DNA of 64,000 nt, taken from assembly GCA_001414485.1 (NCBI GenBank), contig LLEY01000184.1, positions 1 through 64,000 on the forward strand, read 5' to 3'. A model generated the notes under the pieces. It was not told where the DNA came from, did no database searches, and saw only the letters and a program-made list of their open reading frames with translations. Positions 48,347-57,427 of this stretch are shown here, piece by piece. The translations under genes and the position numbers were made by a program. The DNA is from Calycina herbarum. Taxonomy: Eukaryota; Ascomycota; Leotiomycetes; Helotiales; Pezizellaceae. Each line of letters opens with the position of its first letter. Within the stretch, counting starts at the first letter, position 1.

Positions 48347-48543
48347 TATAACGGTTATAGTTATAAGGGCTGCTAGATGTTATATGTTCGTTTAGATACA
48401 CGCTAGTACTAGCGTACGCACTAGCGTTGCAGGACTTGTATTTAGTTCCCGGTTCTCTCGAGCTCTTCTGCTCTCCTCGTCTTTTGTTCTAAGAATAGAG
48501 TGTTGTTTATTCTGCCTTTGTCTACTAAAGCACGTCTGTTATA
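48347..48543. repeat. Solo LTR, family E, copy 1
   Basis: 197 bp, TATAACGGTTATAG...CGTCTGTTATA, flanked by a perfect TSD GATAG (48342-48346 and 48544-48548). A palindrome, cgctagtactagcg, lies near 48402-48416. The inverted second copy is at 55259-55449. Confidence 0.87.
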
Positions 48544-48548
48544 GATAG

Positions 48549-50340
48549 TAAGTTTCTTCTAGTTCTGTTTTAGCCTATCTAGTTATATTAAGCTCTCTTT
48601 ACTCCTAAAATAGTATACTAAACAGTTATTATAAGCTATATTTTCTAAATACTAGCCTATTATTTCTAATTAATACGACTATAATATATTATTTAAATTC
48701 TTTTAGTATAATATCTTTAGATAACGTTCTAAGAAAAGAGGTTTTAATTTATCTCTTAAATCCTATTAAGACTTACTATATCTATATATTAATCTTATCT
48801 AAAATATTATATATCCTCTATATATCCTCTACTTTAGAGTAACTAGAGTTTTTAATTAGTTATTATTTATATTCTAGTTCTTTTTCTTTAATAGTTTTTT
48901 ATCTAGTAATTAGACTAACTAGAGTTATTATTTTAAGGTTATTACTTATAACTATATACGTTGTTAAGATAGTTAGATTAACCCTCTATATTATATAAGG
49001 ACTCTAGAAGTCTAGCTCTAACTGTCGATATATACTTATTAATTTCCTTGTTTAAATATTCTAAGAAAGGCCTAAGTTTCTCTAACTTTAAAGTCTTTAT
49101 TTTTAATCTCTCTTTCTAAACTAGAAGATAAATCTAATATTTCTAATAAACTAGTTAATAGTAGTAATTTATATTCTATTTAAGGATATTACTTAGATAA
49201 CTCTACTAATTATATATTATAATTTTCTTTAAGAAGTAGGTTCTTATTATTATTAGTATCTTATATACTACTAAATTCTTTATTATTTTTAATCTAGGTT
49301 CTATATCTTTATACCTCGAGTTCCTTATCTATAAGTTTAATATAATCAGTTAAGGCTATCTATTATTAAATAGTAGTATTAATTTATTTCTTTCTCTTAA
49401 GGTCTTTCTTCTTACTATACTTATTTGCTCTATAGCTAAGAAGGCTGTAGTTATAATACAAGTTCTACTTATATCAACGATCTCACTTCTCCTAGGAAAG
49501 TCCTTCTTTCTTTAGAAAGGTTTTCTTTTATATAACGTTTGCCTCTTTACTATATTTAGTATAAGAGTATTTCTACTTTCCTAATCTCTTACTCTTTTCT
49601 CTATACTTAGAGTTACTCTTCCTAAATTTATATAGGCAGTTATCTAACTAAATAACTTTCTTAATTATATCTATAATAGTTAAGAACTATATATTCTATT
49701 TAGCTATTTCCTTATAGATATATACTTTTAATCCTCTATAAAAGAGTTCTATAAGAGCGATAGTATTCTATTCTAACTTTGTTCTATATTATTAAAATTT
49801 ATTAGTATAATCTATTACTAATCTAGTCTAGTATAATTCTAAAAGCTTATATATAGCTATTTAAATCGTGTTAAAGTCTTTAAAGACTTTTCTAATAGTT
49901 GCTTTAAATCCTCTCTAAGATTTAAATATAATCTTAGTTAATTCTATCTTTCTATCTTCTTTCTTATTTTTAAAGAAGTCTTCTAAATATAGCTAAGCCT
50001 ATTCTAACGTTAATCCTCTAAGGTAAGAGATAGCGAAGATAGTTTATAAATTATAATTATCTTTAAATTTATTAGAGTTAAAGTTAAAGTAGATGTCTAT
50101 TTAGAGAAGGAATAAGTCGAGTTCCTTTTACTTTCTATAATACGTGTCTAGTATCTTAACTTTAATAGACTTAAGTGCTTTAACCTTATAAGGCTTAGAG
50201 TCGTCTAGTATACTAATATTATCGTTGTTCCTAGTTAACTATATACTAGTAGGTGTTCTTCTAATAGTGCTTTTAGAGGTTCCTATAACGTTAACTCGAC
50301 TAGTATTCAGGCTAGCTACTACGGGGGTTACTAGAGCTAT
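48549..50340 (-). pseudogene. Gag of G3 and linker (degraded)
   Basis: The reverse complement is collinear with 17200-19000 of G1, with the same Gag frame and the same knuckle position near 49440 degraded. No intact frame. Confidence 0.72.
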
Positions 50341-50370
50341 AGCGACTAAACTTCTAAGTAGGTGCTTAAA

Positions 50371-50833
50371 GTATAATAAAACTTAAATAAACTAAACAAA
50401 GATAACTAAGTCTTAAAGGTTAGTATATAAATAAGAAGTATAGATATACCGGGTTGTTTACTTAGAAGTAAACTCGTTACTTATATCAAAGATATTAAAT
50501 AAGATAATAAGATTAATAACTAAAGTTAAGTACAAAGCTCTTATCTAATAGTAGATATACTAGTCTTATATAGAACCTTCGTTCTTGTTTAGAGTTCTAC
50601 TTAGTAGGAGTCTTAAAGATAGAGTCCGACTCTATTTCTAGGGCTTCTTAAAACTAGACTCTATTACCTAACCGTTCTAACTAAGTTATATAATATAACT
50701 GTAATAAGATCCTTAGGATTATATATCCTTCTATATTCAATCCTTATTACCTATTAGGGTTATAATAGTGCTTGTTCTATTAGAGCGTCGCCTAGACTTC
50801 ACTTATTTACGTGCTAGTATATAATTCGTAATA
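50371..50833 (-). repeat. 5' LTR of G3, family C
   Basis: 463 bp inverted, TATAATAAAACTT to TTCGTAATA. It is followed on its left by the leader 'ctttaagcacctacttagaag' in inverted form, as in G1 after 17176. Confidence 0.9.
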
Positions 50834-53580
50834 ATTAGGAAATCTAAGTCGCTAATTACTTTAAATATACTTATTATTAAGAAAAAAGATAACCTAGAAG
50901 AGAGAGTATATATTAATTACTAAGAAGTAAATTATACTATAGTTAAGAACGCTTATCCGCTACTACCTAGCTAATACTTATAAGATAAGTTAAGTAAAGT
51001 AGTACGATTTATAAAACTAGATTAATAAAACGCTTATAAACTTATATAAATAAAAGTTAAAGACGAATAGAAGACAGTATTCGCCTTACTATCTAGCTTT
51101 TATAAATATATAGTTATACTATTTAGACTATATAATATACTAGCTATATATTAGAGATAAAATAATAATATTTTAAGAGATCTTCTAAAAGTAATAGTAA
51201 TCTATTATCTAGATAATATCTTAATCTTCTTAGAAAAAGAAGAAGAATATAAGAGATATATTAGAGAAGTTTTATAATAACTTATAAGAGTAAACTCTTA
51301 ATTAAAACTCTTAAAATACGAGTTTAGAGTAACTTAGACACTTTTTCTAAAATAGGTATTTAGTTTAGAGAAAATAGAAATAGATCTAGTAAAAGATCTA
51401 AGATATCTTAAACTAGAAATTACTAGAAAATATTAAAGATATATAGTTCTTTCTTAGATTTATAAACTTCTACTATCTATTTATTTAAGACTATATAAAG
51501 ATTACTAAACTAATATTAGTACTAGTAAAAAAGGCTATTAAATTTGTTTAGAATAAATAAGCTAAGAACGCTTTTTAGAAAATCAAAGCTAGGTTTATAG
51601 AAAAACCTATTCTATACGATTTCAATATAGATAAACCTAGTATAATTAAAATAGACGCTTTAGACATAGTAGTAGATACGATTTACTTATAACTAAATAG
51701 AAAAGGGAAACTTATACCTATTATATATTATTCTAAAACGTTTAACCTAGTATAATAAAACTATAGTATCTTCGATAAAGAATTACTTACTATAGTATTA
51801 GCCTTAGAATACTAGAGAATCTATTTATAACTAGTAAAATACTAAGTTACGATTCTATCTAACTATAAGAACCTTAGAACGTTTATAATAACTAAGGAAC
51901 TTATAACTAGATAGTTAACTAGATAGTTAGAGATATTAGAGAGGTTTAATATTATTATTTAATATATAAAGAGAATATTAAATACTTAAGCTAATACTCT
52001 TAACTAGAAACCTAAATATAAGAGAAATAAAAAGTATAAGAAAATTACAATCTTAAAGACTCTTAAGAATAGAGACCTAGCCTCTATAATCTATGAAATT
52101 ACTACTATAAAAGATAAAGAACTATAGTAGAAAAAGATATAATAGATATAAGAAAAAGATCGACTAGAAATAGCTAAATAGAAGAATATACTATCTAACC
52201 TAGTTAATAGAAGAGATTTCGCTAATATTTACTATATTATAAATAAGTAAAATAACTAGAAAAGATATAGAAATAGAAAGTTATAAGTTCTAAAGTTATA
52301 TATAAAGGAATTTATTAAAGAATATTATTTAGTACTAGCTTATAGATACTAGAGAGTTTATTAAACTCTCTAGAGAATAAGATAATACTACTATATTAAT
52401 TAGTTATCTACGATAGTTAAGAAAGTAATAGTAGAATATAATACTTATACTAAGAATAAGGCTTCCTACTATACTTCTTATAAATAGATAAACACTACTC
52501 TAATACTATAAATACCTTAGAAATTAATATCTTTAGATTTTATTATTAAATTACTAAAATCTAAAGATTCGATAATAAGAGTTAAGTATAACTTAATCCT
52601 AGTTATTATAGAATAACTTACGAAGTATATAATTCTAATAGTATATATAGAATTAAGTATAGCTAAGAAATTAGTATTCATATTCCTTAGAGAAGTAGTC
52701 TTAAGATATAAGCTATCTAAAGAAATACTCTTAGATAGAGATAAGCTCTTTACTTTAAAATTTTAAATTACTCTTATAAAATAATTAGATATAAAAAGAA
52801 AGCTTTCTATAGCTTTTTACTCTTAAATAAATAGAGGAAATGAATAGATAAATTAAGTAGTTAAAATATACTTTTATTATTATATAAACTACTAGTAAAA
52901 TAACTAGGTAGAACTATTACCTCTAGTATAGTTTATCTATAATAGTTTAGTAATAGAAATAATACTTATTATACTATTTTATACTAACTTTAGATATAAA
53001 TTAATAGTATATTAAGAACTGTTATCTATAACTATTAATAACTAACTTACTTATATTTACGTCTTAAAAATTAAAAGTCTATATAAAGAACTTATAAAAG
53101 ACCTATAATTCGTAGTAGAAAGAAACGTATACTACTATAATAAACAACGTAGTTAAGAGCTAATACTAAAAGAGAGAGATAAAGTCTACCTAGTACTAAA
53201 AAATATTAATATAAAAAGACTAAGTAATAAACTAGATTATAAAAAACTTAGACTATTTAAAATTAAATAAGTTAAAAGATCTTTAAATTATAAACTAGTA
53301 CTATTAAAGATAATAAACATCTATCTAGTATTCTATATATCTCTACTCGAACTAGTACTATTGAGAGCTCTACTAGCTCTAATTATAGAAATTCAACTAG
53401 TAAATCTAAATACTAAATATAAAGTTAAAAAGATTCTTAACTATAAACTTATTAGAAGATAAGTTAAGTATTTAATTAAATAGTTAGATTATCTATACTT
53501 AGAAAATACTTAAGAGCTAAGAAGTAATCTTAATTATTACCTAATAGAACTTTAAAAATTCTATTAAGAAAACCTAGGTT
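50834..53580 (+). pseudogene. G2 pol, second segment (RT, RNase H, integrase), degraded
   Basis: It resumes exactly where 42779 stopped. The RT box reads Y-L-D-N-I-L-I-F (about 51207-51230), the same Asp to Asn change as in G1. RNase H is about 51650-51960 and integrase about 52330-53300. It is collinear with 26206-28827 of G1, with heavier CA/TG loss. Confidence 0.8.
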
Positions 53581-53639
53581 TACTTATATTTTATAATCTA
53601 AAGGAAAAGCTATAAGAAAGGCTAGGTTAAGAACTATCT

Positions 53640-54030
53640 TAGATTAGAAACTAGTAGAAATAGGTAGAGCTACTAGATAGGTAACCTCTACCTCTTACTA
53701 CTCTTATTCCTCTCTTTCTTTCTCCTTCTTCTCTTTCTTTTCTACCTTTTTAGTAGTATTAAGTTTATTAAGAAAACGAAGCTTTTAATTAGACATCTTA
53801 TGTCGCCTTTCTTTAAGAAAGGCCTTCTACTTTTATAACTATAGAATCTTCGCTATCGCCTCCTCCTCTTCTCTCTCTAGCTTCTTCTCTTATCTTTTAA
53901 TAGAGGTCTAGCTACTAGTATAGAGGACGTTCTTCTCTTAGGTATCGTTGGTTTTATTATATTTTAGCTTTAACTAAACGTATTTAAAATATTAAGAAGA
54001 TTAGAAGGAATTAATAAAACATCTATACTT
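53640..54030 (-). pseudogene. Antisense reading frame between pol and 3' LTR of G2; basic coiled-coil protein
   Basis: A minus-strand frame of about 120 codons with stops only at plausible Gln codons. It includes 'KIREEAREREEEAIAKIL', 'KAFLKERRHKMSN' and 'KKVEKKEKKEKERE'. It aligns without gaps over 53 residues to the antisense frame of G1 (28828-29338), e.g. 'KIL' with 'KVL' and the Lys/Glu run in the same place. No known domain recognised. Start and end are not fixed. Confidence 0.5.
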
Positions 54031-54225
54031 TTAAGAAGTATAGTAAGAATATAGTAATATTTTATTATAAACTATTTTAATACTTTTTATAAGAAGTATT
54101 TATTCTTCTTTCTTTTTTTATATAAAGTAGGATATAATAGAAAGGAAAGGATACTACTAATATCTTAACTAAGTTCCTTAGCTTATACTTAAGTATAAGA
54201 ACAAGCTAGGCTAAGAAGAGAATAG

Positions 54226-54677
54226 TACTATAAATCACGTTATACGTAGTAAGTAATCTAGACAGCGCTCTAATAGAATAAGGTATAATATCTAGGAAAT
54301 AGAAGGTAGTATAGAAGGGAATTTATAATATAGAGGTATTTAGGTATTCTAGGATCTTACTATTAGATAACTATTAGAAGTTACGTATTAGATCTTATTA
54401 GATCTCTTAAGAGATTTAGAGAGATCTAGAGATCTAGGGATCTAGGCTTATAAAGGGATCTGGATAATACGAAGAGTTCTATATATAACTAGTATATCTA
54501 CTATTAGATAGAAGCTTCGTACTTAACTTTAGTTATTAATCTTATTATCTTATTTAATATCTTGATATAAGTAACGAGTTTACTTCTAAGTAAACAACCT
54601 AGCGTATTTATACTTCTTACTTATATACTAACCTTCGAAACTTAGTTATCTTTGTTTAGTTCGTTTGAGTTTCGTTA
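54226..54677 (+). repeat. 3' LTR of G2, family B (main part)
   Basis: 452 of 454 bp. The final 'ta' lies at 55002-55003, beyond an inserted LTR. It closely matches 35847-36300, including the 'agatctag' run. Confidence 0.9.
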
Positions 54678-54996
54678 TATAATAGCCCGCTATCAAGAAT
54701 AAGAGTTGCCAAGGTTGTGTACGTACCAGATAGGATACGGTTCAGGGTATAGGAATGCCAAGGGTTACGTGGAATGTAAGGGTTACGTATTCGAGTATCG
54801 GAATGTCCGGTTCGGACCTCCGAGTCTATTGTTCTTGTCCGAACCCTTTTGTATATAGATGCCCTTACCCTCAGTATCGGGAAAGGTTAATTTGATCTTT
54901 TCCTTCGTGTTTAGAGCCTAGTATCCAAGCATGTTATTCTACGGAACGCACTTCCATATGCCTCTTTCATAGTATTGTCTGTTTCGTACCGTTACA
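54678..54996 (+). repeat. Solo LTR, family F, inserted at the tip of the G2 3' LTR
   Basis: 319 bp, TATAATAGCCC to CCGTTACA, with a perfect TSD CGTTA (54673-54677 and 54997-55001). Related to 1735-2018. It keeps many CA/TG steps and is among the youngest insertions here. Confidence 0.92.
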
Positions 54997-55008
54997 CGTT
55001 ATAGTTAT

Positions 55009-55253
55009 ATAGCTAGAAGACGTCGAAGACGCTCTTCGATTTTTATAAACGCTTTTTACTTTACTATCTACTATCTACTACTTTCTAGTAGCTTAAGAGA
55101 CTAATACTTTTACTCTTAGAATACTCTTTCTATATAAGCTAAATTTAGACTTAAAACCTCTAGTATACTTATTCTAAGAGAAAAAGTATTAGTCTCTTTT
55201 AGTAGAGAGTACTAGTCCTTTTAATAGAAGTAGTACTAGTTTTATATATCGTA
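55009..55253 (+). mobile_element. Unidentified RIP-mutated coding-like sequence, part 2
   Basis: Continues the frame of 35181-35846 after excision of G2. It contains a Leu/Tyr/Thr-rich segment ('TLFTLLSTIYYFLVA'). It ends at the family E LTR and may continue at 55455. No family recognised. Confidence 0.45.
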
Positions 55254-55258
55254 CTTAT

Positions 55259-55449
55259 TATAACAGACGTGCTTTAGATAAGACTTAGAATAAACAACAC
55301 TCTATTCTTAGGACAAAAGACGAGGAGAGTAGATAAGCTCGAGAGAACCGGGAACTAAATACAAGTTATCCGCGCTAGTGCGTACGCTAGTACTAGCGTG
55401 TATCTAAGCGAATATGTGATATCTAGCCTTTGTAACTATAACTGTTACA
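55259..55449. repeat. Solo LTR, family E, copy 2 (inverted)
   Basis: 191 bp, TATAACAGACG...AACTGTTACA, flanked by a perfect TSD CTTAT (55254-55258 and 55450-55454). It is the reverse complement of 48347-48543, including the cgctagtactagcg palindrome. Confidence 0.88.
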
Positions 55450-55454
55450 CTTAT

Positions 55455-55600
55455 AGTACTTAAATTACTTAAAATTATACTTTTAAATTACTAATACTTA
55501 TACTTAAATATACTCTTAGAGTTACTTATTACTCTTATATTCTAAAAGGTATATATCTAACTCTAACTACTAACTGCTAACTTTAACCCGAACCCTTAGA
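55455..55600. mobile_element. Last RIP-mutated segment before gene space
   Basis: AT-rich with TA-rich, CA/TG-poor composition up to about 55590. Normal composition begins by 55640. Nothing coding recognised. Confidence 0.5.
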
Positions 55601-55770
55601 AAGTAGATACTCACTTCAAAAAGAGGTTTTACCTAATTAGGCTTAGATGCCAAGACTTTTAGCGTGGGACCACTTAGCGAGGACTGGCACTTCGACCTGG
55701 GAATCCATCAGCAAACATCTGAATAGTAGCAAACTCAATAAACCCCTTCATCACCAAAACAAAAGTCAAA

Positions 55771-56532
55771 ATGCCACCCTACTCCCAAGAAACCACAATA
55801 AAGGCCTTGACATCCTACTACACCTTTCTCCAAAATATCCATCTCCAACCCGATGTCGTCGTCCACCCCCCTCCTTCAGGCTGGCCAACAATAACCCCGC
55901 AAACCCTCTCACCTCTAAACAAGGCCCCCGAAATCATATCTTTCCTAAAACACATCCCCTATTTCTCTCAACTCCCTGGGGACCCCGCCGTCTTCGCTCG
56001 AAAAACATGGCCCATTCCCTACCACGAAGAATCCCTGCACGAAGACATCCGCGATGAGGAGGAGAAAGAAGATGCCGTGGAACCAGTTTATGATATCCCA
56101 CTTCCACCACATGCGATATGTTTCGCGAAAGGAGGTCGGGATGGTTATTATATCATCCTCGACACCAAACGGAATGTAATTATTTGGGGTTCACTGGCAG
56201 ATCCATGGGGCAATGGAGCCACGGAGCTAACACCTAAAGATATCGATGAAGATGGACCTGATGGCTGGATGTGTGGGGAAACTTATGAGGTGGAAGAATT
56301 TTTTGAGATGTTGAAGGGGAAGTGGAGGAAGGGCGAGTGGTTGAAGCATCCGAGTGGGCAGACGGATGTTTATGAGTGTGCGCCTGAAGGGGAGGAGGAT
56401 CAGAAGAGGGATTTTATGAAGGTCATTTTGGAGAAGCATGGGTGGCCGGGGGATGAGGAAGGGAAGGGATGGGATAGGGATGGTGCAGATGGGGAGTTGA
56501 GTGAGAGGTTTGAGGAGTGGAGTAAGTTGTGA
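55771..56532 (+). CDS. Conserved fungal hypothetical protein, 253 aa, intronless
   Basis: A single open frame with no signal peptide or membrane segment. The start context AAAATGCC is good, and no better upstream ATG lies in this frame. The N-terminal third has 'YYTFLQNI' and 'HPPPSGWPTITPQTL', then 'LKHIPYFSQLPG'. A strongly acidic stretch ('DIRDEEEKEDA', about residues 92-103) precedes 'ICFAKGGRDGYYIILDTKRN'. After that come a Trp-rich segment and a charged C-terminus. Overall it resembles SMI1/KNR4-like fungal proteins of unknown role, but I cannot confirm that assignment. An overlapping frame (55647-56057) is a shadow. The gene is intact although heavily RIP-mutated transposon sequence ends less than 200 bp upstream. 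Confidence 0.85.
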   Translation: MPPYSQETTIKALTSYYTFLQNIHLQPDVVVHPPPSGWPTITPQTLSPLNKAPEIISFLKHIPYFSQLPGDPAVFARKTWPIPYHEESLHEDIRDEEEKEDAVEPVYDIPLPPHAICFAKGGRDGYYIILDTKRNVIIWGSLADPWGNGATELTPKDIDEDGPDGWMCGETYEVEEFFEMLKGKWRKGEWLKHPSGQTDVYECAPEGEEDQKRDFMKVILEKHGWPGDEEGKGWDRDGADGELSERFEEWSKL

Positions 56533-56662
56533 TGTAGGTTTTGGCTTGTGAGAAGATTTTTAGAAGGATGAGATGAGATGTGGGCTGTGCTGTGTGTTTC
56601 GTTTATGAGGGTAGATTTGTTTCTGAAAGTCCTTCTTTGGGAATCGCATTCTGGATGGGGGC

Positions 56663-57308
56663 AACAGTGCGTGTAGGAATTCCGTACGCACAGGCCAGAA
56701 TCAGCTAAACCACACCAAAATCACCACATTTTTACTAACTTCTCCTACTAATTATCCCTTTGGTTCGTCATACTCTTCACGTGCATTGGCGTACTGAATT
56801 GAGGCGCGTATTGAATATTTGACGTGTTCTATTGGTCCTGTCCCAGGAGGGTACTGTTCTAGTGCTCCTTCTTATTGGTGAGACGTACTAGTCTTGCTGC
56901 CATCTCCCTTAGTTTTACACCGGAGGTACTAACACGTACACACGTGAGGTGTATAGCGAACCAAAGGATTATATTATTATATTTAAGTGAAACTAAGTAT
57001 CAAGAGTAATATGACCTAATACTTGAACTTGCTTAGTTTTTAATTGGGCTAGTGTAACTAATAGTAGGTGCTATATTACTCTCTTAGAGACTTTGTTAGT
57101 AATATATTAGCCTTTGAAAATATTTACAGAGCTTAAGAGTTATAACTAATTTGTTGGTTAGGAATGTGTTATTCTTATAAAGTTCTACGCCTGTAAGCCT
57201 TGTTAAGATATAGTACACTATATATTTACCTAGTTATAAAGCTACAAAGAGGGCGACTTGGTGTGTTTTCGGCTAGGGTGCGCACGGAATTCCTGCACGC
57301 ACTATTGG
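56663..57308. mobile_element. Candidate MITE-like element with 27-bp terminal inverted repeats
   Basis: Left end 'caacagtgcgtgtaggaatt', right end the inverse of 'caatagtgcgtgcaggaatt'. The repeats match over about 27 bp with two or three C/T differences. About 645 bp with no coding potential. A target-site duplication was not clear, so the exact ends are uncertain. Confidence 0.6.
56755..56968. mobile_element. Candidate nested MITE, 214 bp, TSD TTA
   Basis: Ends 'tccctttggttcg' and 'cgaaccaaagga' are inverted repeats extending, imperfectly, to the CACGTG at 56779 and 56941. TTA flanks both sides (56752-56754 and 56969-56971). A 3-bp TTA duplication fits PIF/Harbinger-type elements (family knowledge). 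No coding potential. Confidence 0.55.
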
Positions 57309-57427
57309 GAGGAAAACGAGTATAAAAACATGCAAGGGGTTGCTTTTACCTGATATTTGACATGGCAACACTTGAGCGAGGTTAATAAACTAGACAAAAC
57401 CGGGGAGACGAAGAAAGAATTATAACT

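Larger units (their letters stand above)
42780..50833 (-). mobile_element. Gypsy retrotransposon G3 (family C LTRs), reverse orientation, nested in G2
   Basis: The 3' LTR is at the left (42780-43692, itself interrupted by a solo LTR) and the 5' LTR at the right (50371-50833, 463 bp). Flanks are AGTAG (42775-42779) and ATTAG (50834-50838), a TSD with one mismatch; the G1 paralogue near 26205 has ATTAG. The G2 sequence joins in register across it. The interior holds gag (right), pol and an extra ORF (left), plus solo LTRs at 44790-45031 and 48347-48543. Confidence 0.9.
35847..55003 (+). mobile_element. Gypsy retrotransposon G2 (family B LTRs) carrying a LINE and another Gypsy
   Basis: The 5' LTR is 35847-36300. 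The 3' LTR is 54226-54677 plus 55002-55003, because a solo LTR is inserted two bases before its end. Both LTRs are then 454 bp, and the flanks show a perfect TSD GTTAT (35842-35846 and 55004-55008). Internal segments are 36301-36593, 41798-42779 and 50834-54225. The primer-binding region and first two-thirds of gag are missing: the sequence right after the 5' LTR corresponds to about 18710 of G1. Confidence 0.9.
56533..57427. other. Intergenic region with two nested inverted-repeat structures
   Basis: No coding frame recognised. It carries a pair of about 27-bp inverted repeats at the ends (56663-56692 and 57278-57308) and a smaller pair inside. 56975-57240 is AT-rich with TA-rich composition. 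Both structures are listed separately. Confidence 0.6.

Noticed and set aside
55540..55600. Telomere-like string 'ctaactctaactactaact...taacccgaaccc'
   Set aside because: Units are irregular, not repeats of CCCTAA, and the sequence continues into gene space; no support for an internal telomere.
55647..56057. 136-codon frame overlapping the start of the hypothetical gene
   Set aside because: It overlaps the 253-codon frame in another phase and has Pro/His/Arg-rich shadow composition; the longer frame has the better start context.
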